Shown piece by piece: positions 48,245-56,397 of a DNA stretch of 64,000 nt; position 1 is the first letter of the stretch, and every line of letters begins with the position of its first letter. Source of the stretch: Pseudomonas sp. B21-023 (GTDB taxonomy: Bacteria; Pseudomonadota; Gammaproteobacteria; Pseudomonadales; Pseudomonadaceae); assembly GCF_024749165.1 (NCBI RefSeq), contig NZ_CP087190.1:890001-954000 (forward strand), read 5' to 3'. The notes beneath the pieces are model-generated. The model saw only the letters and a program-made list of their open reading frames with translations. It did not search any database and was not told where the DNA came from. Made by a program: the position numbers and the translations under genes.

Positions 48245-48294
48245 CGCACTCGTAACGCGAAGGTCGCAGGTTCGATTCCTGTCTCCGGCACCAG
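48245..48294 (+). repeat. attR: duplicated tRNA-Thr 3' end
   Basis: Exact 50-nt copy of 33541-33590 without the tRNA 5' half, so not a functional tRNA. It marks the right boundary of the element. Confidence 0.95.
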
Positions 48295-48304
48295 ATATCA
48301 AGAA

Positions 48305-48330
48305 GGCTTGCAGCGATGCAGGCTTTTTTT
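48305..48330 (+). terminator. Original tRNA-Thr terminator, displaced
   Basis: GGCTTGCA-GCGA-TGCAGGC followed by seven T, ten nt after attR. It is probably the native terminator of tRNA-Thr, now 14.7 kb away. The remaining gap to 48602 holds no gene. Confidence 0.75.
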
Positions 48331-48602
48331 GTGCCTCGAACAAGGCGATAGGCCCAGGGCAATCGAGTCGCCCGCTGAAACAAATTACCGAGTGCCGATG
48401 GTTTGACCTATCCAGGCAAATCTTCGAGAATGAGCACTGAGGACTGCAACCGCGCATGTTTGGGCATGGCTTGCCAGTAATTGGCCCCCCGAATCTGGCA
48501 GCAGTGAAGCTGGCACTCACTGACGTAGGGACAGTCGATAGGCCCCACTATATGGCCGTTGATTTGACTGGGTTCTGACCTTAAGGATCGTAGATCCGGA
48601 AA

Positions 48603-49130
48603 CTAAAGAATCGCTGCGACTACAGCCTCTTTAACATCCGAAGGCGACCCCGCAAGGGGCGCCTTTTCTTTTGCCCAATCAATCATGATTTCACCGACTT
48701 TGGTTCCTCGTGGAGTAGGTTGGGGCGTCCAGGTCACTACCGAGTAGTGGAATCCGAGTACGCGATCTCCTTCCCGCGGCTCTAGCGTCAGCGTCCCGTC
48801 TACCGTTCGCAACAGTGTGATGCGCTTTTTAGCCGCTAGAGGATGATTGGCGTCGTGGTAGATCTCGGTGCCCCTTGCCATGAGTGATGCGATAAAAGCC
48901 GCCAGCTGGTCCGGGCTTTTGATCCCCCTTTTGCGTAGAAACGCTTTCTTGCCATGCCAGATGTGCAGAAGCCCGTGGCCACTTGCTCTACCGCCCTTGC
49001 CCTGGTGATGCTGGCCGACTTTGACGTAAACCCTTCCCTCAGCGAGGTTGAGGCTCATGGCTGAAATCCGAGGGATCACGCCAAAGACGATGCCGCCCGT
49101 GGGGTGCTCCACGAGGTCGGCTGGTTTCAT
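48603..49130 (-). CDS. Hypothetical protein, possible BECR-type nuclease fragment
   Basis: 175-aa protein. The segment GHGLLHIWHGKKAFLRKRGI ... YHDANHPLAAKKRITLLRTV ... LGFHYSVVTWTP loosely resembles barnase/EndoU/colicin/RelE (BECR) nuclease domains carried at the C-termini of polymorphic toxins and phage proteins. This is a weak impression, not a firm match. No signal peptide, no good ribosome site and no obvious immunity gene, so it may be a fragment of a larger toxin gene. Confidence 0.5.
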   Translation of the reverse strand: MKPADLVEHPTGGIVFGVIPRISAMSLNLAEGRVYVKVGQHHQGKGGRASGHGLLHIWHGKKAFLRKRGIKSPDQLAAFIASLMARGTEIYHDANHPLAAKKRITLLRTVDGTLTLEPREGDRVLGFHYSVVTWTPQPTPRGTKVGEIMIDWAKEKAPLAGSPSDVKEAVVAAIL

Positions 49131-50031
49131 CTTGAAAATGGGGGAGGGGTGGTGACCACGGCGGCTCCTTTACTGCCGCTATGGTAAGGAAAAATGGAGG
49201 GCGGGCTCCTTGGAGAACATTTGCCGAGTGTTTCCCTGTGGTGCTTCCTCGACCGTGTGCGTCTGAACGACCTGAATGATTCGCTTACCTACTGCGAAGC
49301 GAGAAAATAAATCCGTCCCCTTTTTCCAGCGAGGCGACGCAGTATTACTATTTGCTGACTGTACGGCTACTCGCTTGTCGTCTACAAAAAACATGGGTGT
49401 TTAACCTCTGAGCGAGTATCTGATTTTGATAAGCACGACTGGCAGCAATCGACCCATTACTGCGCTTTAGGAAGGGCAGCTAACGGCCAAAAGCAGCCGC
49501 TCGAAAGGGTCTAGAAAAGCCGGGGCGATTCAACTATCTGCTGATTGTGCGGCTGCTCGCCGCGTTTGCAAAAAGCATGGGCGTTCAATCGCTGAGCGAG
49601 GTACTGCTCTTGATAGGCACGACTGGAAGCAATCAACCCATAGCTGCCCTTCGTGGAGGACAGCTAACGACCCACAGCGGTCCCTCACCGAAGACGGTTA
49701 TCAGACAATAGTGGGCAATGGAATTGAAACTGTATTCAAATAGCGGATACTATGTGAGCACGATCGGCCTTGTATCAATTCCTAGATAGGTCTTTCATTT
49801 GGCAAGTCAACCCTAATCCTATGAAAATAATGCATATGGTAATTTGTTAAGACGCATCAATCCTCAAGCTCGATTTCAGTGATATATTAATTTCAGAGAG
49901 CTTTATTAGGAGTGTTGTGATATGGGGTCGATTAATATAAATAATTTTCAGTAGTATTACGGTCTTGGTAGCACCATTTTTGGTGCGCGGATGATGATTT
50001 ATAATTGGATTTTCCAGAAATGGAGTTGCAA
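49131..50031. other. Gene-free region with degenerate duplication
   Basis: No credible gene. Two related ~145-nt blocks (about 49341-49490 and 49528-49680) share strings such as GCACGACTGGCAGCAATCGA / GCACGACTGGAAGCAATCAA and GGGCAGCTAACG / GGACAGCTAACG. AT-rich DNA follows towards the large STAND gene. Confidence 0.6.
49724..49753 (+). promoter_or_regulatory. Possible promoter upstream of the STAND gene
   Basis: TTGAAA (49724-49729), 18-nt spacer, TACTAT (49748-49753). It is 278 nt before the start codon, leaving a long AT-rich leader. Moderate match only. Confidence 0.35.
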
Positions 50032-53000
50032 ATGAGCGCTGAGGATTTCGCACTGAATGATCTCCCTGTTTCGAAAACTCTTATTGCGTTTGCCACACGA
50101 TGGGGGACGCAGTTCGGAGGGGTCAATAGCTTTAATCAGGATTTGATCAGTGCTATTGCCGCTGTTGGCTTCGATAATGTAAAAACCATATGCGTAGTTT
50201 TAAATGCGAGCATTGAAGATCAGCAAAGTGCTCTCAACGATCAAGTGCACTTGGTTTCCCTTGATCTTCCCAATGAATCAGTATTTAAATCAGAGTTGGA
50301 GAGTTTGGTCTGGGGCAAGCTACAATCGAGCGCGATTAAATTTGACTGCAACCATACTGTATGGTTAGGCCATGATAGAATTACTGGTGCGATAGCGATT
50401 GCCGCCAGTAATCAGCGCGGTGGAAGATCAGCCCTTATTCATCATATGAGTTACAGTCGATACGAATCCTTCGCTGAAAAGAGTAGCACCGCGAAAGGCA
50501 AAGAAAACGAGCAGGCTAGGTTATTTGAAAATGCAGATATCGCAATGGCAGTTGGCCCGTTGCTGAGCGATGCGTTGTCAGACATTCGGAATGGTCAGGA
50601 TGTTTTACAATTGGTTCCCGGTCTGCCTGACATAGTTGTTAAGGATACGCCAAAAATATTTAAAGGGTTTCTAAGTGGTCGGCTAAGTGACGATGCCTTG
50701 CGAATAAAACAAGCTCATCTCGGTGTTGCAGCTTTTGCCGACTCTATTCGACAGGCAGATGAAAACTCGGGCCTGCCGAACACCTTGCGCGGAGAGAATG
50801 AGCCTATGTTGACTCTCCGCGGAGTCGACTTTGAGAATCCCCATATTGAGCATCACCCAAGCGCAGAGCAGGAACTAAAGCTTTTTGCTGAAAAATATGC
50901 TGGTCGCGCTTTCAATTTAGTGGCTTTACCCTTCACAACTGATCGTAAAGAGCTATTTGATGACCTCAGAAGCTCTAGTGTAGCCATGATGCCATCGTGG
51001 CATGAAGGCTTTGGACTTGTCGCATGGGAAGCGATTGCGGCCGGAGTACCACTTATCGTCAGTAAAAAAAGTGGAGTTTATCGATTGCTCAGGGAGCTAA
51101 ATGATGGAGCTTATCTATCTTGGCTATTCCCGATTGACGTAGCAGGCAGTAGTAACGAACCATACTTTCTAGATAAGGATATAACAGGTTTATCTAGAGA
51201 GCTAATAAGTATTGCGAAGGATCCTCAACTTGCACGTCAAAAAGCTGCACGACTGAGAGAAGCTTTAATTGGTGAGTTTACGTGGGCGAATTGCGCAAGA
51301 AGCATTGTTGGGGTGCTAGGTTGGCAGGCAATTGAAAGTGAACCTAGAATTGAGCTAATAGATCATAGGTTTGAAACGCTTTCATCAAGTAAAAGCGTAG
51401 ATTTCATTAATCTTCCTAATCCGCGCTGGAGCGCGAATGCTGGTTTGAGTGACAGTCAGTTGCTGAGAGCAGAGGAGGCCATAATTCCCTTTGATCCCAA
51501 ACGTGAGCCATTCCTGAACTCTCAGTTGAATTGGGCAACCTCACAGTTCCCAATCGCTGTTCGCTTACTGATAGGTGCAGGTGGTGTTGGGAAAACTAGG
51601 TTGGCGTTGGAGTTGTGCCTGCGCCTAAAAGTACAGGGGTGGGATGCAGGCTTCCTGTCCAGTGAGTGCGAAGTTAACAATTGTGAAAAGCTGATTAGCC
51701 AGATAAACGATTCTGGGAGGCCGTGTTGCGTTGTAATCGACTACGCTGAGACTCGCCAAGTTGTTTTGCTTGCAATCTTAAGATCCTTGCTTAAGGCCAA
51801 AACTTCAAGTGCTGTTCGTATTCTTCTATTGGCTCGTGATGGCGGTGAATGGTGGGCCGGCTTATCTGCAAAGGATGCGAGTTGTGAGGCCCTATTGGAA
51901 GGAGATGCCAGTAGTGGACCTTTTCTACTACCGCGCTTGCACAATAGTGAGTCTGAACGTCAAGAAGCATATTCGATAGCATTAAATACATTTGCAGATC
52001 TGTTGGGACTTACCCCGGGGCAACATATTCCCAAGCTTGTTGACCCGCACTTTGCTCATCCCCTATACATACAAATGGCGGCCTTGATGGCGCTTCGTGG
52101 TGAGCGACCGCGCTCAGCAGAGGCTCTTCAGCGAGCAGTTGTTAACCATGAGAAACGCTACTGGGGGAGGATCTTGTCTATTGTTCCAGGTGATAATAGT
52201 GCATATGAAAGACAGGCTGCACTTTTAATGACTCTTGCCACGCTTGCAAATGGTATCGCTACCGAACGAAGTATTGAAAAAGCGTGGGTGGCGGCTGGAG
52301 AAAAAAAATCAGACCTGCGCAGAGTTTTTACTTCTTTATCATCACTTTATCCTGACAGGCAGGGGCTTCAGGGTCTACGTCCGGACTTGATCGGAGAGGC
52401 ACTAGTAGCACAAAGCCTGCTCGCCCGTAACGGCTCGATACTATTGGATGTTGTCATTGGTGGAGAAAAGAAGATACGACAATCAAGTTTGACTGTCCTT
52501 GCACGGCTGCTGCGTCACAGGACAGAATTAGCTTCACTTACTGAAGAAGTCCTGACAAAAAAATTTATACTTTGCATCGACGAAGTTATATCCGTCTGCA
52601 TTGAAACCCCTAGCTCCCTACCTGAAATTGTACAGCGTGCCTACGAGAAATTGTCAAGGCCTCAAAAGCTGCAGGCAGCAGGCGTTCTCGAAGATAGATT
52701 GCATCATGAGGTATTACAACTTACGGCCTTGGATGTGGCGGTATCTAAAACTATTGCCGAAAGAAGGGCTGGGCAAGTCAAAAATAACAAGGAAGAAGAT
52801 GTCGCGCAGTACGCGTCCGCAGTGAAAAATTTATCCATAGCTTATTATCGTGACGGGAAAGGTGATGAGGCGCTGTCTTTTGCGCGGGATTCTGTAAAGA
52901 TTTACAGAGAGATCGCTCAACCGAAAACGATCAAGTTTAAATCTGGCTTTGCGGAATCGTTAATTAACTACTCGAACCGACTATGTGAACAAGGTCAGGC

Positions 53001-54171
53001 GGAAGAGGCGTTAACAATAGCTTTGCAGGCAGTTGAAATTTATCGCGCAATCAACAAGGTTGAACATGAAGGATATAATCGAGAACTTGCCGTCGCGCTA
53101 AATAGTTATGCATGCCGCCTAGATAATTTAGGTAGGGCCGATGAATCCATCGTGATTGCTAAAGAGTGCCTAGATCTTTACCAGAAAATAACCCTCGAGA
53201 CTTCTGAGGATCTGAGAGGGGAGATCGCATCCGCCTTTAATAACTACGCAAACCGTCTAGTCACTGAAGGGAGGGACGAAGAAGCATCTGCGGCAGCAAA
53301 AGAAACCATGAATGCTTTTCAAGAGTTAGCAATTTCTGCACCACATCGCTTTCAGTCACAATTCGCGATGTCGCTTTGCAATTACTCTGGCTACTTATTC
53401 TTTCAGGAAAAATTCCCAGAGGCGAGAGACGCAATTGAACAAGCACTTGAAATATACAGACAATTGGTGGGGTTACGCCCTGATCGGTTCATTGGCGATT
53501 TGGCAAGCACACTTAGGAACTATGGAGACCACCTAAGCAAGATAGGTGAGTACGAAGATGGCCTTGCAGCGTATGAGGAGTCTTTAAATATTTGCCAAGA
53601 GCTAGCAGAGGTAAGATATGCTAGATTTAGTACTGATCTGACTTTTTCTTATTTGGGCTATGCAGATGGGTTGGCAAACACAGGGGATATCGAAGGAGCA
53701 CTATCTGCAGAGCGTGAGGCTTTAAGCATATTAGATGACTTGGTAAGATCAAATCCAGGCTTCTATATGCCTCATCGAGAACATTGTCGACTGCATCTCA
53801 AATTACTGCAATGGCTATTGTCGGGGGAAATAGCTGTTGACGAAGTCCGCTACCAAGCCCCAGTGACTCGAAATGCGAGTATGCAGCGGGGTATCGAGTT
53901 TCACAGGCTCTGGCTAGTGGCATGGACCGAGCAAGGCTCCGGGCTTGTTTCAGAAGCACTTGGTTTTTTCTCCTTGTTGAATAGCACTCAACAAAGAGGG
54001 GCTGAAGCCCATATGTTTTTGCTAGTTAATTTGGCCGAGCATTTGTTTGGGAGTGGATTTATCGCAGATAGCTGGCGAGAAATGTCTGATCGCTACCGCA
54101 TGAGAGTAGGTAATAAATATTCGCACTGGATGATCAAGGCAGCCGAAGCTAGAGGTCTAACTCTTTTATAG
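50032..54171 (+). CDS. Glycosyltransferase-like / STAND NTPase / TPR protein
   Basis: 1379 aa. Residues 1-430 resemble a GT-B family 4 glycosyltransferase: GGVNSFNQDL near 29 and the nucleotide-sugar-site motif WHEGFGLVAWEAIAAGVPLI at about 323-342. Residues about 480-900 form a STAND-type NTPase: Walker A GAGGVGKTR (515-523), Walker B VVIDYAE (567-573) and LLLARDGGEWW near 600. From about 933 to 1240 come seven TPR-like units of about 46 residues, each opening N/S-Y-x-x-x-L. ATG 50032 is preceded by GGAG; the ATG at 50005 has no site. AT-rich, standing alone beside attR. The architecture is that of immune STAND sensors with the glycosyltransferase as possible effector; this is inferred. Confidence 0.85.
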   Translation: MSAEDFALNDLPVSKTLIAFATRWGTQFGGVNSFNQDLISAIAAVGFDNVKTICVVLNASIEDQQSALNDQVHLVSLDLPNESVFKSELESLVWGKLQSSAIKFDCNHTVWLGHDRITGAIAIAASNQRGGRSALIHHMSYSRYESFAEKSSTAKGKENEQARLFENADIAMAVGPLLSDALSDIRNGQDVLQLVPGLPDIVVKDTPKIFKGFLSGRLSDDALRIKQAHLGVAAFADSIRQADENSGLPNTLRGENEPMLTLRGVDFENPHIEHHPSAEQELKLFAEKYAGRAFNLVALPFTTDRKELFDDLRSSSVAMMPSWHEGFGLVAWEAIAAGVPLIVSKKSGVYRLLRELNDGAYLSWLFPIDVAGSSNEPYFLDKDITGLSRELISIAKDPQLARQKAARLREALIGEFTWANCARSIVGVLGWQAIESEPRIELIDHRFETLSSSKSVDFINLPNPRWSANAGLSDSQLLRAEEAIIPFDPKREPFLNSQLNWATSQFPIAVRLLIGAGGVGKTRLALELCLRLKVQGWDAGFLSSECEVNNCEKLISQINDSGRPCCVVIDYAETRQVVLLAILRSLLKAKTSSAVRILLLARDGGEWWAGLSAKDASCEALLEGDASSGPFLLPRLHNSESERQEAYSIALNTFADLLGLTPGQHIPKLVDPHFAHPLYIQMAALMALRGERPRSAEALQRAVVNHEKRYWGRILSIVPGDNSAYERQAALLMTLATLANGIATERSIEKAWVAAGEKKSDLRRVFTSLSSLYPDRQGLQGLRPDLIGEALVAQSLLARNGSILLDVVIGGEKKIRQSSLTVLARLLRHRTELASLTEEVLTKKFILCIDEVISVCIETPSSLPEIVQRAYEKLSRPQKLQAAGVLEDRLHHEVLQLTALDVAVSKTIAERRAGQVKNNKEEDVAQYASAVKNLSIAYYRDGKGDEALSFARDSVKIYREIAQPKTIKFKSGFAESLINYSNRLCEQGQAEEALTIALQAVEIYRAINKVEHEGYNRELAVALNSYACRLDNLGRADESIVIAKECLDLYQKITLETSEDLRGEIASAFNNYANRLVTEGRDEEASAAAKETMNAFQELAISAPHRFQSQFAMSLCNYSGYLFFQEKFPEARDAIEQALEIYRQLVGLRPDRFIGDLASTLRNYGDHLSKIGEYEDGLAAYEESLNICQELAEVRYARFSTDLTFSYLGYADGLANTGDIEGALSAEREALSILDDLVRSNPGFYMPHREHCRLHLKLLQWLLSGEIAVDEVRYQAPVTRNASMQRGIEFHRLWLVAWTEQGSGLVSEALGFFSLLNSTQQRGAEAHMFLLVNLAEHLFGSGFIADSWREMSDRYRMRVGNKYSHWMIKAAEARGLTLL

Positions 54172-54637
54172 GCTGCGAATTATGAGATCTGGGAGTTATT
54201 AAATACCCAGAATTACAATAGTGGCCATTTATTGAGTTGCGCCTTGCTTGTCACATGCCTTGATTTTTTTTGGCACAAGTTGGGCGTTGGTGAATGGCCG
54301 CTATTGGCGTGAGCGGATTTCCACGAAGAACCTACATTATGTCGGTTTCTGCCGTTCCTTACGTATCATTTAAAGTAGGTGGGAGGAACCTCCGTAATTC
54401 CCAAATCGATTCCACTGAAAGCCACCGCTATCTGATTTTTTATAGATACCCTATGCGGTATGCAAAAAAATCCACCAAATTCCAGTCCCGCGAAAATGGG
54501 GCCATCACGGCCAACAATCGTCTGTTTGTCTCCGCACCTATCACCGCAGTCCTTGCAGTGCGGGCGTTTTGTTTCTAGCTATCTCAGCAAGCCTCATCAA
54601 TGACCAGATGCAGCTAACCTGCACACGTCTGCTGTGA
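54172..54637. other. Gene-free region with possible old att remnant
   Basis: No convincing gene. At 54528-54538 GTCTCCGCACC matches the tRNA-Thr 3' end GTCTCCGGCACC minus one base. It is followed by CCTTGCAGTGCGGGCGTTTTG, which resembles the tRNA-Thr terminator region. It may mark the far end of an older insertion. Confidence 0.4.
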
Positions 54638-54718
54638 CATGGCTACTGTACGCAGGAGACCACCAGGTCTGCCGAGTTATCTTTTCCTCGGTTCGCCAAT
54701 CTGCGTACAGTTGCCACC
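54638..54718 (+). ncRNA. Three-stem structured repeat, copy A
   Basis: About 80 nt. Terminal stem TGGCTACTGTACGCA (54638-54652) pairs with TGCGTACAGTTGCCA (one mismatch). Inside are hairpin AGACC-ACC-AGGTCT and hairpin CCGAG...CTCGG. Same architecture as copies B and C. Confidence 0.65.
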
Positions 54719-54763
54719 CTTTCCACACGTAGGGCTGTCCATATCGGGCACGTTTTCAACATG

Positions 54764-54842
54764 GCAGCAGCACGTGGGACACCTCCGGTGTGCCGGTTCC
54801 TTTCGTTCCGTTCGGCCAACCCACGTACTGTTGCCACCCAGC
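54764..54842 (+). ncRNA. Three-stem structured repeat, copy B
   Basis: Terminal stem TGGCAGCAGCACGTGGG / CCCACGTACTGTTGCCA; first hairpin ACACC-TCC-GGTGT. Relative to copy A, AGACC/GGTCT has become ACACC/GGTGT on both sides: a compensatory change that supports RNA structure. Confidence 0.65.
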
Positions 54843-54989
54843 CTCTTCGCGCAAGCCACTTCCTACGCTTCCTATCGCCAATTCCCATCCCCAAAACCTT
54901 GCACTAGAAGCCCCCAAGGAATAAATTCCCTACCAGTCGCGGCAAACTCCGCGACCGGGTTTGGCGACCCGGATAAACTTGGCGCAGCA

Positions 54990-55019
54990 GCGCCCCACAC
55001 GATTGCAGGCGCTTTTTTT
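54990..55019 (+). terminator. Terminator after repeats A and B
   Basis: GCGCC (54990-54994) pairs with GGCGC (55008-55012), then seven T. Hairpins GTCGCGG/CCGCGAC (54936-54955) and CGGGT/ACCCG (54956-54971) lie just before. It suggests a short plus-strand non-coding transcript covering copies A and B. Confidence 0.65.
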
Positions 55020-55037
55020 GTGCCCGCAGCCTCGTGC

Positions 55038-55118
55038 CATGGCGGCTGTGCGCGGGAGACCTTCGGGTCTGCCGGGTTCCAAGTTCCCGGTTCGCCAACC
55101 TGCGTACAGCTGCCACCC
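55038..55118 (+). ncRNA. Three-stem structured repeat, copy C
   Basis: TGGCGGCTGTGCGC pairs with GCGTACAGCTGCCA (two G-T wobbles on the plus strand). Inside are AGACC-TTC-GGGTCT and CCGGG...CCCGG hairpins. It ends 52 nt before a tiny ORF and may be its leader. Confidence 0.65.
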
Positions 55119-55169
55119 ATTGTTTGGCGACAGTGCGTGGTGGTTCCAACCTAACTTGGAGTCTCATGC

Positions 55170-55310
55170 ATGACCATCACACGTCTGTACAGGATCCTCG
55201 CATCCGCTCTCCGCCGCCCAACCCGTGCGGCCACCCCATCCCCAACCTTCTACCCGATCGACAGCCAGTCCCTTGCCGAGCGCGCCAATCGCGAGGTGCC
55301 CCATGACTGA
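55170..55310 (+). CDS. 46-aa hypothetical small protein
   Basis: Short frame from ATG 55170 (MTITRLYRILASALRRPTRA ... ERANREVPHD), with GGAG eight nt upstream. Its stop overlaps the next gene's start by 8 nt (ATGACTGA), typical of coupled tiny genes. Basic amphipathic N-terminus, no known family. A similar small pair preceded by such RNA repeats is, from memory, found in other P. putida genomes. Confidence 0.5.
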   Translation: MTITRLYRILASALRRPTRAATPSPTFYPIDSQSLAERANREVPHD

Positions 55311-55533
55311 CCGTGACCGCATGTCTACCCTGCAAAGCTACGTCTGGACCCTCGAACTGCTAGGCGAGGCCCTGGTCCAGCATGACGAGGTGCTTGAGTG
55401 CGAGCACAACCCGCAACTGAGCTTCCGCAACACGGCGGGCATTCACCAGGCGATCCGGATCATCAGCCGCTTGGCCAGCGAGCAGTTCGGCAAGCTGGAG
55501 GTGATGAAAGAAGAGGGTGTTTCTACAGGCTGA
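55303..55533 (+). CDS. Small hypothetical protein
   Basis: 76-aa protein starting MTDRDRMSTLQSYVWTLELL; helical, acidic, with NTAGIHQAIRIISRLASEQF near the middle. GAGG lies seven nt before the ATG. Likely genuine but of unknown function. A hairpin GGGCCGC-TTT-GCGGCCC (55549-55565) follows and may end transcription. Confidence 0.65.
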   Translation: MTDRDRMSTLQSYVWTLELLGEALVQHDEVLECEHNPQLSFRNTAGIHQAIRIISRLASEQFGKLEVMKEEGVSTG

Positions 55534-55678
55534 TGCTGCGCATCATCGGGGCCGCTTTGCGGCCCTATTGCGGGGTGTGTCCTGGGCGGACTCCACTTGA
55601 ACCATCGCGTCTTGCAAGAGAGTGCCCTGTCAGCAACGCATCGTTCGCCCGGTGCTTCATCATCCCCGAATCAGCGAA

Positions 55679-56275
55679 CTACCAGAACCACCCACCCCGA
55701 GCCAGTTCCTGCTCACAACTCCGATACTGCGCCCCAAACACCGACGCCCGCGCCTGCACCTTCTGCGACACGTTCTTCAGCCACGGCTTGGCGTCGTAGC
55801 TGCGGTTGCGGTAGCCGCCCCAGCCTTCGTGGTAATTCAGGTACTGGCCATAGGCGTCCCACTTGGACGTGCCATTCACCCGTTGGCTCTTCTGCATGTA
55901 CCAGCCCATGAAGTCGAGGGCGTCGGCGAAGTCGTCGCGGGCGGCGCCCCAGCCGCCGGCTTCGCGCTTGTAGTCGGCCCAGGTCTCGTCCTTGGCCTGG
56001 GCATAGCCGTAGGCGGTGCTGACCCGGCCCCAGGGGATGAAGCCGAGGAAGTAATAGCGCGGCGGCAGGGCATCGTGCTTGAACGACGACTCCTGGTACA
56101 TCATCGCCATCGGCACCTGCACCGGGGCGCCCCAGCGCGCCTGCATCTTCAACGCCGCCTCGTGCCACTTCGGCTTCTCGCGGAAGATCTCGCAGAGGTT
56201 CTCGGGGTTGGCGGGGGGCTTGGTGGCACAGCCGGCTACAGCCAGGAGCAGGGCCGGCAGGGTGAGCCGAAGCAT
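55679..56275 (-). CDS. Transglycosylase SLT-domain lipoprotein
   Basis: 198-aa protein with a lipoprotein signal (LPALLLAVAGC, Cys at about residue 16). A lysozyme-like SLT domain follows: MAMMYQESSFKHDALPPRYY, with the catalytic Glu in QESSF (about residue 62), and AYGYAQAKDETWADYKREAG. It should cleave peptidoglycan glycan strands from the outer membrane side. It stands alone, GC-rich again like the backbone. Confidence 0.88.
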   Translation of the reverse strand: MLRLTLPALLLAVAGCATKPPANPENLCEIFREKPKWHEAALKMQARWGAPVQVPMAMMYQESSFKHDALPPRYYFLGFIPWGRVSTAYGYAQAKDETWADYKREAGGWGAARDDFADALDFMGWYMQKSQRVNGTSKWDAYGQYLNYHEGWGGYRNRSYDAKPWLKNVSQKVQARASVFGAQYRSCEQELARGGWFW

Positions 56276-56397
56276 GGAGGGGGGTTCCTTGTACGGACGT
56301 CGGGGTCGCAGGGCGCTGACGCTTTATACATTCTTTTGAGACGCAGATGAATCAGCGGGCGATCACTCGATGTCTGGAACATGGCTGGCATCAACCG
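56276..56397. other. Short intergenic gap
   Basis: Nothing recognisable between the transglycosylase start and the phosphatase remnant. Confidence 0.5.

Larger units (their letters stand above)
33541..48294. mobile_element. 14.75-kb tRNA-Thr-integrated phage satellite or reduced prophage
   Basis: Bounded by 50-bp direct repeats. It contains an integrase next to the right end, an AlpA-like excisionase, an HTH/replication block with iteron-like repeats, a serine recombinase, and a coupled minus-strand operon including a tail tape-measure gene. AT-rich cargo genes lie near the left end and mid-element. No head, portal, large-terminase, lysis or further tail genes are seen. The genes look intact and overlap tightly, which favours a functional satellite over a decayed prophage. 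Confidence 0.85.

Noticed and set aside
33541..48294. CRISPR array
   Set aside because: The repeats found are att duplications, iterons or hairpins; no regularly spaced direct repeats with unique spacers occur.
49179..49394. 71-aa minus-strand ORF
   Set aside because: Overlaps the degenerate duplicated block and lacks a start site or similarity.
54294..55154. ORFs of 94 and 171 aa and their minus-strand counterparts
   Set aside because: They cover the three-stem RNA repeats and a terminator, and the translations look random.
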